Below are positions 34,436 through 43,490 of a stretch of 64,000 nt of DNA, piece by piece (within the stretch, counting starts at the first letter, position 1; each line of letters starts with the position of its first letter). The position numbers and the translations under genes are program-made. The DNA is from Chitinophaga jiangningensis (lineage in GTDB: Bacteria; Bacteroidota; Bacteroidia; Chitinophagales; Chitinophagaceae), in the NCBI RefSeq assembly GCF_900142605.1, contig NZ_FRBL01000001.1, forward strand, positions 930,001-994,000, read 5' to 3'. The notes below the pieces were generated by a model. The model did no database searches. It saw only the letters and a list, made by a program, of their open reading frames with translations, and was not told where the DNA came from.

Positions 34436-35491
34436 ATGAGAACTATTAAAGGACCTGGTATTTTCCTCGCTCAGTTCATGGGCGATGCAGCACCCTTCAA
34501 CAGCCTGAAAAGCATTTGCGAATGGTCAGCCTCCATCGGTTTTAAAGGCGTACAGATCCCCAGCTGGGATAGTCGCCTCATCGATCTGCAAAAAGCAGCA
34601 GAAAGTAAAACCTATGCGGATGAGATCAAAGGCATCGTAAATGAAGCCGGACTGGAAATCACCGAACTGAGCACGCACCTGCAGGGGCAACTGGTGGCAG
34701 TAAATCCTGCCTTCACTGAAATGTTCGATCAGTTTGCACCTGCACCATATCATAATAACATCAACGCACGTACGGAGTGGGCCGTAAACCAGCTGAAATA
34801 CGCTGCTAAAGCCAGCCGTAACCTGGGCCTTGATGCACACGCTACTTTCAGCGGTGCCCTGCTGTGGGCGCCAGCCATGTACCCATGGCCGCAACGCCCT
34901 GCAGGACTGGTAGAAGCCGGCTTTGCCGAACTGGCAAAACGCTGGATGCCTATCCTCAACGCGTTTGACGAACAGGGTGTAGACGTATGCTACGAAATCC
35001 ACCCAGGGGAAGACCTCCACGACGGCGCCAGCTACGAACGCTTCCTCGAAGCCACAGGCAATCACAAACGTGCCTGCCTGCTCTACGATCCAAGCCATCT
35101 CGTACTGCAATGCCTCAACTACCTCGAATATATCGACATTTATCACGAAAGAATCAAAGCATTCCACGTGAAAGATGCTGAGTTTAACCCAACAGGACGC
35201 AGCGGCGTATATGGCGGATTCCAGGCATGGATCGACCGCCCCGGACGCTTCCGCTCCCTCGGCGACGGACAGGTAGACTTCAAATCCATCTTCAGCAAAC
35301 TGACTCAATACGATTACGCCGGATGGGCAGTAATGGAATGGGAATGCTGCATGAAACATCCGGAAGACGGTGCAAGGGAAGGTGCTCCGTTTATTAAAAA
35401 TCATATCATCCGTGTGACCGACAAGGCATTCGATGATTTCGCAGGCGCCGCCACTGACGACGCTTTCAACAAGAGAATTTTGGGAATCTGA
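34436..35491 (+). CDS. Sugar phosphate isomerase/epimerase family (xylose-isomerase-like TIM barrel)
   Basis: A 351-residue TIM-barrel protein of the AP-endonuclease-2/xylose isomerase-like group. Metal-ligand regions are suggested by CYEIHPGEDLHDG, LLYDPSHLVLQ, KAFHVKDAEF and WAVMEWECC. Members isomerise or epimerise sugars, or act as 3-keto-glycoside lyases. No signal peptide, so cytoplasmic. Its place between a Gfo/Idh oxidoreductase and a DUF1080 hydrolase fits a keto-sugar pathway. Confidence 0.88.
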   Translation: MRTIKGPGIFLAQFMGDAAPFNSLKSICEWSASIGFKGVQIPSWDSRLIDLQKAAESKTYADEIKGIVNEAGLEITELSTHLQGQLVAVNPAFTEMFDQFAPAPYHNNINARTEWAVNQLKYAAKASRNLGLDAHATFSGALLWAPAMYPWPQRPAGLVEAGFAELAKRWMPILNAFDEQGVDVCYEIHPGEDLHDGASYERFLEATGNHKRACLLYDPSHLVLQCLNYLEYIDIYHERIKAFHVKDAEFNPTGRSGVYGGFQAWIDRPGRFRSLGDGQVDFKSIFSKLTQYDYAGWAVMEWECCMKHPEDGAREGAPFIKNHIIRVTDKAFDDFAGAATDDAFNKRILGI

Positions 35492-35523
35492 TAAAATAAC
35501 AAGCATCTAAAAAAAACAGAAAA

Positions 35524-35940
35524 ATGAAAAAGAGATATTTGGCGCCGTTTGTATTGAGTGCTTTATTCTTCGCAGCCTGCGGAGGCGGTAGTAATTCAGG
35601 AGAGCAACAGGCTAGTACCAGCGAAACTGAGCATGCAGCAGACAACTCCATGGTATCACCTAATGCCGATAAGCCAATGACCAAAGGTCAGGAACTGATG
35701 GCACAGCAAGACTGCAAAACCTGCCACAAAGAAGAAATGAAACTGGTAGGCCCGTCTTTCAAAGACATCGCAGGAAAATATCCTAACAACGAAGAAAACG
35801 TGGATAAACTGGCTGATAAAATCATCAAAGGTGGCTCAGGCAACTGGGGAGAAGTAGCAATGCTGCCGCATTCCAACATCTCTAAAGACGATGCGAAGGA
35901 AATGGTGAAATATATCCTTTCTCTTTCTTCTGCCAACTAA
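35524..35940 (+). CDS. c-type cytochrome lipoprotein (c551/c552-like)
   Basis: A 138-residue lipoprotein. The signal peptide ends in the lipobox FFAAC (Cys 20), followed by a Ser/Gln/Glu/Thr-rich linker. One heme is bound at CKTCH (64-68), and a C-terminal AMLPH segment supplies the axial Met. The fold region GPSFKDIAGKYPNNEENVDK is that of cytochrome c551/c552. It moves single electrons in the periplasm. The domain is clearly paralogous to the cytochrome domain inside the big fusion protein at 37586, which hints that both serve one redox chain. Confidence 0.92.
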   Translation: MKKRYLAPFVLSALFFAACGGGSNSGEQQASTSETEHAADNSMVSPNADKPMTKGQELMAQQDCKTCHKEEMKLVGPSFKDIAGKYPNNEENVDKLADKIIKGGSGNWGEVAMLPHSNISKDDAKEMVKYILSLSSAN

Positions 35941-35967
35941 TAACCTTTCATCTTCAAAAATGCCAGC

Positions 35968-36684
35968 ATGAAAAAAGTAATTATGGGAGCTGCCCTGGCT
36001 GCATTCATGTGCACCGCTGCATCTGCTCAAAATATCAATACACTTACCGCAAAGGAAAAGAAAGCAGGGTGGAAACTGCTATTTGACGGCAAAACCACCA
36101 CCGGTTGGCATACTTACCTGAAAAATGAAGCCAGCCCTGCTTGGAAAGTAGAAGACGGCGCACTGGTACTCGACCAGGAAGCCAAAAAGAACGGCGCGCC
36201 AGGTGGTGACCTCGTTACCAACGATGAATATGAAAACTATGAACTGAGCATCCAATGGAAAATTTCCGAAGGCGGCAACAGTGGTATCATCTTCGGCGTA
36301 CACGAATCACCTGAGTTTCACGCTACCTACGAAACCGGTCCTGAAATGCAAGTGCTGGATGATGAAAGACATAGCGACGGCAAAATCGTTAAACATAATT
36401 CCGGCGACCTCTACGACCTGAAAAAGTCTTCCAAACCTGCCGTAAAACCAGTAGGCCAATGGAACACCGCACAGATCATTAAAAAGGATGGTCACCTTAC
36501 ACTGAAACTTAATGGGGTAACCACCGTTACCACTACCATAGGTACTCCTGAATGGGATGCACTGGTAGCCAACAGTAAGTTTAAAACCTGGAAAGGCTTC
36601 GGCAAATATCAAAAAGGCCATATCGCCCTCCAGGACCATGGCAACGTAGTATCTTACCGCGACATTAAGATCCGTCAACTGTAA
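35968..36684 (+). CDS. DUF1080 (3-keto-disaccharide hydrolase family) protein
   Basis: A 238-residue exported protein with a signal peptide (1-21, ending ASAQ). The jelly-roll DUF1080 domain covers nearly all of it: GWKLLFDGKTTTGWHTY, then YENYELSIQWKISEGGNSGI and DRHSDGKIVKHNSGDLYDLK-like stretches. DUF1080 proteins characterised in Bacteroidota act on 3-keto-glycosides. That supports the reading that this cluster handles sugars oxidised at C3. It lies 27 bases after the cytochrome gene and before a group of hairpins. Confidence 0.88.
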   Translation: MKKVIMGAALAAFMCTAASAQNINTLTAKEKKAGWKLLFDGKTTTGWHTYLKNEASPAWKVEDGALVLDQEAKKNGAPGGDLVTNDEYENYELSIQWKISEGGNSGIIFGVHESPEFHATYETGPEMQVLDDERHSDGKIVKHNSGDLYDLKKSSKPAVKPVGQWNTAQIIKKDGHLTLKLNGVTTVTTTIGTPEWDALVANSKFKTWKGFGKYQKGHIALQDHGNVVSYRDIKIRQL

Positions 36685-36691
36685 TTACAAG

Positions 36692-36804
36692 CCCGAACTT
36701 TAACGTCCGCCTTCGGCGGACGTTAAAGTTCGGGGGAGCGGGGACCCAAGGTCCCTCCGCTCTCCCGAACAAAAGCAGGTAAGATCCGCCTCAGGCGGAT
36801 TTTC
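36692..36804 (+). repeat. Three consecutive intergenic hairpins inside the sugar-oxidation cluster
   Basis: The first is a perfect 20-bp stem with loop TTC (36692-36734). The second, imperfect, reuses the GTTCGGG arm with CAA in its loop (about 36728-36770). The third is a 7-bp stem ATCCGCC / GGCGGAT with loop TCA (36784-36800), followed by TTTTCCTTTT. They fill the gap between the DUF1080 and ThuA genes and may adjust downstream expression. Confidence 0.8.
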
Positions 36805-36843
36805 CTTTTACAGCCATTTTATTATAACAACCACGCACATACG

Positions 36844-37572
36844 ATGAAGAAACTCACCACGTTCCTCGCCTTTTTATTACTGGTGGCCGCCATTTCGGCC
36901 AATGCTAAACACAAATACCGCGTGCTGGTATTTTCTAAAACAAAAGGCTTCCGCCACGATTGTATCCCTACTGCCAGGCAAGCCATCATGCAACTTGGCG
37001 CAGCAAATAACTTTGCAGTAGACACCACGGAAGATGCCTCCGTTTTTACTTACGATAACCTGAAAAAATACGACGCTGTTATTTTCAGTTGCACCACAGG
37101 TGATGTACTGGATAGCGCCCAGCAGGAAGCTTTCATAAAATACATCCACAAAGGTGGTGGGTTTATGGGCATCCATGCCGCTACCGACACGGAATACGAC
37201 TGGCCATGGTTCGGTAAGCTCTCCGGCGCCTATTTCACCAGTCACCCTAAACAGCAGGTGGCAACCCTTAAAGTGGTCGATAAATCTCATATCTCTACCA
37301 AACACCTCCCGGACGACTGGACCCGCAAAGATGAATGGTATAATTTCAGAGATATCAACCCGGATATTCACGTGCTCATTAAAATAGACGAATCTACCTA
37401 CGAAGGAGGTAAGAACGGCGATAACCACCCGATGTGCTGGTACCATGAGTTCGAAGGAGGACGTTCCTTCTACACCGAAATGGGCCATACCAAAGAGTCT
37501 TACGCCGACCCGCTGTACCTGCAGCACCTGCTCGGAGGAATACAATATGCCGCTAACATCAAAGTGAAATAA
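36844..37572 (+). CDS. ThuA-domain protein, exported
   Basis: A 242-residue exported protein with a signal peptide (1-20, ending ISANA). The ThuA (trehalose utilisation) domain is a glutamine-amidotransferase-like fold; hallmark stretches are RVLVFSKTKGFRH, GGGFMGIHAATDTEYDW and HPMCWYHEFEGGRSFYTEMG, then H. ThuA proteins are linked to 3-keto-trehalose and related keto-sugar metabolism, but their reaction is poorly defined. The domain is about half identical in key stretches to the N-terminal domain of the next gene. It is 13 bases upstream of that gene. Confidence 0.88.
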   Translation: MKKLTTFLAFLLLVAAISANAKHKYRVLVFSKTKGFRHDCIPTARQAIMQLGAANNFAVDTTEDASVFTYDNLKKYDAVIFSCTTGDVLDSAQQEAFIKYIHKGGGFMGIHAATDTEYDWPWFGKLSGAYFTSHPKQQVATLKVVDKSHISTKHLPDDWTRKDEWYNFRDINPDIHVLIKIDESTYEGGKNGDNHPMCWYHEFEGGRSFYTEMGHTKESYADPLYLQHLLGGIQYAANIKVK

Positions 37573-37585
37573 TCCCTTTAAAATT

Positions 37586-40500
37586 ATGAAACCTATTTTC
37601 AGACTACTCCTGGTAATAGCCGTTGTTGCTACCGTTGCCGGATGTACGAAAAAAAGAGAAGGCAAGCCCCGCATCCTCGTGTTTACCAAAACCGCGGCGT
37701 TCAGGCATGCTTCTATTCCTGCCGGTATCGCAGCCTTTCAGAATAAAATTGCCAGCGACCTGAATATCATTGTTGATACTACAGAAGATGCCAGCAAATT
37801 CAATGAAGATACCCTCTCACAATACGCAGCCGTAGTATTCCTCAATACCACCGGCGATGTACTGGACAACTACCAGGAAGCCGACTTCGAAAGATATATT
37901 CAGGCTGGCGGCGGCTTTGTAGGTGTACACGCAGGCACTGATACAGAATACGACTGGCCATGGTACAACCACCTGGTAGGTGCGCAATTTGCCAACCACC
38001 CGGAAGGTATCCACGATGCTAAACTCCTCGTGAAAGACCAGCAGTTTTTTGATCCGTATAAGCTGCTGGCCACCTTCAACCAGATCGATGAGTGGTACAA
38101 TTTCAAAAAAATGGACTCCACCCTCAAAGTGCTGATCCAGCTGGATGAAACGTCGTACAAAGGCGGTACCATGAATAATAATCACCCCATCGCCTGGTAC
38201 CACGATTACGACGGCGGCCGCGCTTTTTACACCGGTATGGGACACACTCCTGAAGCATATTCTCAGGAGAATTTCCTTAACCAGCTGAAAGCAGGGCTGA
38301 AATATGCCATCGGTGACAACAAAGTACTGGACTACGGAGCAGCGACCACTATCCGCGTACCTTCCGAAGATCGTTTTACCAAAAACGTACTGGCAGCCGG
38401 TCAGTTCTTCGAACCTACAGAAATGACCATCCTGCCTAACCTCGATATCCTCGTGGCACAGCGCCGTGGGGAACTGTTGCTGTATAAACAGGCGGACAGG
38501 TCCATTTCACAGGTAGGCTTCCTGCATGTTTATCATAAAACGGAAGTGCCGCATGTAAACGCTGAAGAAGGTTTCCTGGGCCTCGCAGCAGACCCGGATT
38601 ATAAGAACAACCACTATATCTATGCATTTTATTCTCCCAGAGATACATCGGTAAACCGCCTTTCCCGCTTCACTTTCAAGGATAATAAACTGGATAGCGC
38701 ATCAGAAAAAATCATCCTGCAATTCTATTCGCAGCGTGATATCTGCTGCCATACCGGTGGCTCTATTGCATTCGGCCCTGATAATCTCTTGTATCTTTCT
38801 ACCGGTGATAATACTACACCGTTTGATGAGCCGAACCAGAAATACGGCAGCAAAGGTTATGGCCCTACTGACGATCGCCCCGGACATTTGCAGTACGATG
38901 GCAGAAGATCCTCTTCCAATACCAACGACCTGCGTGGTAAAATTCTGCGTATAAAGGTTTTGGCAGATGGTACCTACACTATTCCGGAAGGCAACCTGTT
39001 TCCGCAGGGTACAGCAGGCACCAGGCCTGAAATCTTTGCGATGGGTACCCGTAACCCTTATCGTATATCCGTGGATCGTAAAAACGGGTATGTGTACTGG
39101 GGAGAAGTAGGTCCTGACGCCAACAACGACGACTCCCTCCGTGGCCCGCGTGGCTATGATGAGGTGAACCAGGCTAAAAAGCCCGGCTACTACGGTTATC
39201 CGTTGTTTATTGCAGATAACAAACCTTATCGTGAGTATAATTATGAAACCGGTGAAAGTGGTAAATTCTATGATCCCAAAAAACCGATCAACAACTCCCG
39301 CAATAATACGGGACTGAAAGAATTACCTCCTGCCGAGCCTGCATTCATCTGGTACCCTTACGCCAAATCAGCAGAATTCCCGCTGGTAGGCGCTGGTGGC
39401 CGTAATGCCGAAGCCGGTCCGGTATACTACAGTGAGTTTTATCCGAAAGAAACACGCTTCCCTGATTACTATAACAACAAGCTGTTTATCTACGACTGGG
39501 TACGTGGATGGATTATGGCAGTAACTATGGATAAGGATTACAACTATTCGAAAATGGAGCGCTTCATGCCTCACCTGAAGCTGAACGCGCCTATCGATAT
39601 GGAAATGGGTCCTGATGGCCGCCTTTACGTCCTCGAATACGGTAATGGCTGGTTCAGCAAAAATGCGGATGCAGCCCTCACCCGTATCGATTACAATGGT
39701 GGTAACCGCGCTCCCGTAGCCGACATCCAGGTGGATAAACTCAGCGGCGGACTGCCATTCACCGTGAAACTCACTGCTAATGGCAGTAAAGATCCGGACG
39801 GCGATAAACTTACTTACCTCTGGACATTTGGTAACGGGAATAAAAAGGAGACTACTGAACCTACTGTTACCTACACATTTACCACTGCCGGCGAATACAA
39901 TGTAGGCGTGGAAGTAAAAGATAACAACGGTGCCAGCACCCGTAGCCAGCAGATACCTGTGTATGCAGGTAACGAAGCACCAGTGGTAAGCATCAATATC
40001 ACCGGTAACAAAATGTTCTACTTCCCTGGTAAGCAGGTGCAATACGCGGTAAACGTGGTGGATAAAGAAGATGGTTCTTCCGCCAACGGCAAAATCGATA
40101 ACAGTAACCTGTATGTAAAAGCCGATTATGTACAGGGCCGTGATAAAGCCGCTATGCCACAGGGCCACCAGATTATCACCGGTGCCATTGCAGGTAAAAA
40201 CATCATGGAGGTTTCCGATTGTAAAACCTGTCATAAAGTAGATGAGAAGTCCATAGGACCATCCTTCAAACAAGTGGCAGACAAATACAAAGCAGATCCG
40301 AATGCACCGGAGAAACTGGCGCAGAAAATCATCAACGGCGGCGGTGGTGTATGGGGTGAAACTGCTATGGCGGCGCACCCGGGTCTCTCTACATCAGAAG
40401 CAAAACAACTGGTGGAATATATTTACTCCGTGGGTGGTGCCACCTCCAAAGAGCCGTCACTCGCAGCTTCCGGCAGCATCAACCCTGCCTCAAAAGGACC

Positions 40501-40987
40501 ACTGAAAGACGACGGTGTATTGTATATCCATGCCAGCTATACCGATAAAGGAGCCGCAGGCATTAAACCAATGACCGGTACTGCCAGCGTAGCGCTGTAT
40601 AATCCGCGTATTCCGGCATCTGCCTATACCAAGGCGGATGGCGTGTCCAGCTTTGAAATCAACGGCATGAAATTCCTGATTCCGGGCATTCCTTCCAGCG
40701 CTGTGGAATATGGTGACCTCGACCTCACCGATGTTACTTCCGTAGACATGAACTATATGATCAACGCAGCTACCGATGCAGGCTTTGATGTAACTGCTTT
40801 CCTGGATGGCAACCAGATTGGTACTTTCCAGGTAGGACCGGGTGCTCAGCCAATGCAGCCAGCAGCTGGTTCGGTAAAATTACAAGGCGTGAGTGATGGT
40901 AAAAAACATACACTGAAATTCGTGTTTAAACCGATTGACCCTGCTAAACAGGCGCAGTTAGGAATCACGACGATTTTGCTGAAATAA
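37586..40987 (+). CDS. Multidomain lipoprotein: ThuA / PQQ-type sugar dehydrogenase-like / PKD / cytochrome c / C-terminal carbohydrate-binding-like
   Basis: A 1133-residue lipoprotein (lipobox VAGC near residue 20). Domain order: ThuA (about 30-245); a beta-propeller like glucose/sorbosone dehydrogenase (about 262-700, starting FFEPTEMTILPNLDILV); a PKD domain (about 712-795, DPDGDKLTYLWTFGNG); a spacer; a class I cytochrome c domain with CKTCH at 879-883; and a C-terminal beta-rich domain (about 985-1133) resembling a carbohydrate-binding module. Such propellers bind PQQ or metal and oxidise sugars, and the tethered heme would take the electrons. Both the ThuA and cytochrome parts are paralogous to neighbouring free proteins. 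Outer-membrane or periplasmic location is likely. The enzymatic reaction is inferred. Confidence 0.85.
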   Translation: MKPIFRLLLVIAVVATVAGCTKKREGKPRILVFTKTAAFRHASIPAGIAAFQNKIASDLNIIVDTTEDASKFNEDTLSQYAAVVFLNTTGDVLDNYQEADFERYIQAGGGFVGVHAGTDTEYDWPWYNHLVGAQFANHPEGIHDAKLLVKDQQFFDPYKLLATFNQIDEWYNFKKMDSTLKVLIQLDETSYKGGTMNNNHPIAWYHDYDGGRAFYTGMGHTPEAYSQENFLNQLKAGLKYAIGDNKVLDYGAATTIRVPSEDRFTKNVLAAGQFFEPTEMTILPNLDILVAQRRGELLLYKQADRSISQVGFLHVYHKTEVPHVNAEEGFLGLAADPDYKNNHYIYAFYSPRDTSVNRLSRFTFKDNKLDSASEKIILQFYSQRDICCHTGGSIAFGPDNLLYLSTGDNTTPFDEPNQKYGSKGYGPTDDRPGHLQYDGRRSSSNTNDLRGKILRIKVLADGTYTIPEGNLFPQGTAGTRPEIFAMGTRNPYRISVDRKNGYVYWGEVGPDANNDDSLRGPRGYDEVNQAKKPGYYGYPLFIADNKPYREYNYETGESGKFYDPKKPINNSRNNTGLKELPPAEPAFIWYPYAKSAEFPLVGAGGRNAEAGPVYYSEFYPKETRFPDYYNNKLFIYDWVRGWIMAVTMDKDYNYSKMERFMPHLKLNAPIDMEMGPDGRLYVLEYGNGWFSKNADAALTRIDYNGGNRAPVADIQVDKLSGGLPFTVKLTANGSKDPDGDKLTYLWTFGNGNKKETTEPTVTYTFTTAGEYNVGVEVKDNNGASTRSQQIPVYAGNEAPVVSINITGNKMFYFPGKQVQYAVNVVDKEDGSSANGKIDNSNLYVKADYVQGRDKAAMPQGHQIITGAIAGKNIMEVSDCKTCHKVDEKSIGPSFKQVADKYKADPNAPEKLAQKIINGGGGVWGETAMAAHPGLSTSEAKQLVEYIYSVGGATSKEPSLAASGSINPASKGPLKDDGVLYIHASYTDKGAAGIKPMTGTASVALYNPRIPASAYTKADGVSSFEINGMKFLIPGIPSSAVEYGDLDLTDVTSVDMNYMINAATDAGFDVTAFLDGNQIGTFQVGPGAQPMQPAAGSVKLQGVSDGKKHTLKFVFKPIDPAKQAQLGITTILLK

Positions 40988-40997
40988 ATTTATCACA

Positions 40998-41051
40998 GTA
41001 GCTAACCGCGCGCAGCGCGGCACCTACGCCAATAACACCGAAGGTGTCATT
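40998..41051 (+). repeat. Dispersed about 54-bp double-hairpin repeat, copy B
   Basis: CCGCGC-GCA-GCGCGG (41006-41020) and the near-palindrome AATAACACC-GAA-GGTGTCATT (41031-41051). It is the reverse-complement relative of 12378-12430, sharing GTAGC at one end and GGTGTCATT at the other. It sits just after the fusion gene. Confidence 0.75.
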
Positions 41052-41061
41052 GCTTATACCA

Positions 41062-41097
41062 AAAGGAAAAGGCGCAATCACTTGCGCCTTTTCCTTT
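41062..41097. terminator. Bidirectional terminator between sugar-oxidation and GH92 clusters
   Basis: A 16-bp stem (AAAGGAAAAGGCGCAA arm, TCAC loop) with A-rich left and T-rich right sides. It ends the + fusion gene and the - GH92 gene. Confidence 0.9.
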
Positions 41098-41115
41098 AAA
41101 AATTGTCCACAGTTC

Positions 41116-43416
41116 TTATTTCGTATAGTCCTTCGGTTTAGCCCCCATCACAAAGGTGATCACCCCTCCATTCATAATATCACCATGACTGATGGTTAAT
41201 TTTTTCCACTCTTTACCATTCAGTAATACCTTTTGCACATATACGTTTTTGTCGGATTGATTTTTTACATCAACAGTGAATGTTTTGCCATTCTCTAATT
41301 GCAATGTAGCCTTATCCACTGCAGGACTCCCCAGCTCATACTGATCAGCCCCCGGACACATCGGATAAAATCCCAGCGAAGAAAATATATACCAGGCGCT
41401 CATTTGTCCGCAGTCATCATTACCGCCAAGGCCATCAGGGCCCGGATGATACATTTTTTTGAGGATCATACGGATACGGTCCTGCGTTTTCCAGGGCTGT
41501 CCGGTGTGGTTATACAGGTAGGCTACGTGATGTGATGGCTCGTTGCCATGTACGTAATTACCAATGATTCCGTCACGGGTAATATCTTCCGTTTCAGCAA
41601 AATATTTATCCGGCAGCTCCATGGTAAACAGGGAATCCAGGTGTTGGGCAAATTGTTTTTTGCCACCCATCATCTCAATCATTTCAGCCGGATACTGTGG
41701 TACATACAAACTGTAATTCCACGCATTCCCTTCAATAAAGCCCTGGTCGTGTGTTTGCAGGGGATCAAAATCTTTCTTAAAGGAGCCGTCGCTCAGGCGC
41801 GGACGCATAAAACCGGTGCCGGCATCATACACGTTTTTATAGTTTTGAGAGCGTTTGATAAACTCCTCATATAAATCCTGGCGGTTTAACTTTTTCGCTA
41901 CCTGCGCAATACACCAGTCGTCGTAAGCATATTCCAGGACTTTGGAAACGGATGCTCCCTGCTTATCCTCGGGAATGTAACCATTATCCATGTAGTATCC
42001 CAGGCCATCATAACTACGGTGGCGGGCGGTGGTAACGCAGGCATCCAATGCCCTGGCAGCGTCAAACGGGGCATTGCCTTTCATGATGGCATCCGCGATT
42101 ACTGATACACTATGGTACCCGATCATACACCAGTTTTCGTTCGCGTAGTGCGACCATACCGGAAGCATATGCTGGGCACTTTGTTCAAAATGCGCCACCA
42201 TAGAGCGCACCATGTCCGCATTGCGGGCAGGCTGGATCAGGTTAAAGAAAGGATGCAGCGCACGATAAGTATCCCAAAGTGAGAACGTAGTGTAATTCGT
42301 ATATCCGTTGGTGTTATGCACATTCATATCCAGACCGCGGTAATTACCATCCACATCCATGTAAGTAGTAGGATTGATGAAAGCGTGATACATCGCGGTA
42401 TAGAAATTCTCTTTCTCTTCTTTTGACGGAGATTGGATGCGGATCTTGTTCAGTTCCTTTATCCACAGTGCCTGTGCATCCCCTTTTACTTTATTAAAAT
42501 CCCATCCAGGTGCTTCCGTGTTTAAATTATTGAGTGCACCTGTTGTACTTACCGGGGAGATAGCCAGTTTAATTTTGACCTGCTCTCCCGGTGTGGTGTT
42601 AAAATCAAACCAGGCACGGATCTGCCGGCCGGCCATTTCAGGGAAGTTATGTGTTTGATCAAACTTTCGCCAAAAGCCACGGTACACGTTGTTTGCATAG
42701 TTTTGATGGCCATAGCTTTTAAACGGTTTGGAGAAAGTCATGGCAAAATAGACCGTCCTCGTACGTGCCCAACCGTTAGTTTGGCGATACCCGGTGATGG
42801 TGGAATCATTTTCCACGCGGATATAAGTCCATACATTCTTATTTTCATAATTATAGATGTTGGACATCATATCCAGTATGATATGTGCAGGTTCCTTTCC
42901 GTTAAAAGTATATTGATGAAACCCTACGCGACTGGTGGCAGTGAGTTCCGCCAATACATCCGGCTCATCCAGTTTCACTTTATAGTAGCCGGCTTCGGCC
43001 ACTTCGTTGGCATGCGAAAAGGTAGAACGGTAACCTGTTTCAGGATGATCGGCTGTACCAGGGTTGAGTTGCAGCGGGCCGGTGGTAGGCATGATCAGGA
43101 AGTCGCCCAGATCAGCATGCCCCGTACCGCTAAAATGGGTATGGCTAAACCCGACAATTGTTTTATCCTCGTATTGATAGCCTGCGCAATACTTATACAC
43201 ATCCTTATTATACTTACCATCCATTTCATAGGGGATAGTATCCGTTTCAGGACTCAGCTGTACTGCCCCAAAAGGCACGGTAGCACCGGGATAGGTGTGT
43301 CCCATCTTCATGGTGCCGGTGATAGGCTTTACGTATTGCAATACATTTTCCTGTGCGTTGGCTGCTACTGCAACAGTGAGAAGCAGTGGCGTTAGAATTT
43401 TCTTCATGGTTGACAT
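41116..43416 (-). CDS. GH92 alpha-1,2-mannosidase-like glycosidase, copy 1
   Basis: A 766-residue exported glycoside hydrolase family 92 enzyme with a signal peptide (about 1-21, ending ANAQ). Hallmarks are FSGTGHADLGDFLIMPTTG, the general-acid region HGNEPSHHVAYLYNHTGQPW with Glu 626, and GGNDDCGQMSAWYIFSSLG with the base aspartates. Members trim alpha-mannose from N-glycans using calcium in the periplasm or at the cell surface. It lies downstream of a second GH92 and a LacI regulator on the same strand. A hairpin with a T tract separates the two GH92 genes. Confidence 0.95.
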   Translation of the reverse strand: MSTMKKILTPLLLTVAVAANAQENVLQYVKPITGTMKMGHTYPGATVPFGAVQLSPETDTIPYEMDGKYNKDVYKYCAGYQYEDKTIVGFSHTHFSGTGHADLGDFLIMPTTGPLQLNPGTADHPETGYRSTFSHANEVAEAGYYKVKLDEPDVLAELTATSRVGFHQYTFNGKEPAHIILDMMSNIYNYENKNVWTYIRVENDSTITGYRQTNGWARTRTVYFAMTFSKPFKSYGHQNYANNVYRGFWRKFDQTHNFPEMAGRQIRAWFDFNTTPGEQVKIKLAISPVSTTGALNNLNTEAPGWDFNKVKGDAQALWIKELNKIRIQSPSKEEKENFYTAMYHAFINPTTYMDVDGNYRGLDMNVHNTNGYTNYTTFSLWDTYRALHPFFNLIQPARNADMVRSMVAHFEQSAQHMLPVWSHYANENWCMIGYHSVSVIADAIMKGNAPFDAARALDACVTTARHRSYDGLGYYMDNGYIPEDKQGASVSKVLEYAYDDWCIAQVAKKLNRQDLYEEFIKRSQNYKNVYDAGTGFMRPRLSDGSFKKDFDPLQTHDQGFIEGNAWNYSLYVPQYPAEMIEMMGGKKQFAQHLDSLFTMELPDKYFAETEDITRDGIIGNYVHGNEPSHHVAYLYNHTGQPWKTQDRIRMILKKMYHPGPDGLGGNDDCGQMSAWYIFSSLGFYPMCPGADQYELGSPAVDKATLQLENGKTFTVDVKNQSDKNVYVQKVLLNGKEWKKLTISHGDIMNGGVITFVMGAKPKDYTK

Positions 43417-43426
43417 TTAAGAGCTA

Positions 43427-43455
43427 TAAAAAATACATCCCGAAGAATCGGGATG
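43427..43455 (-). terminator. Hairpin with T tract between the GH92 genes
   Basis: The perfect stem CATCCCGA / TCGGGATG with an AGAA loop lies 35 bases after the stop of the upstream GH92 on the - strand and is followed by TATTTTTTATAG. It may end or attenuate transcription before copy 1. Confidence 0.7.
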
Positions 43456-43490
43456 AAATATTTACAGTGAACAATGAAAATCGTTTTCAA

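Noticed and set aside
34526..35506. A 326-residue open frame antisense to the isomerase gene
   Set aside because: Shadow of a GC-rich third-position gene; no domain or plausible start.
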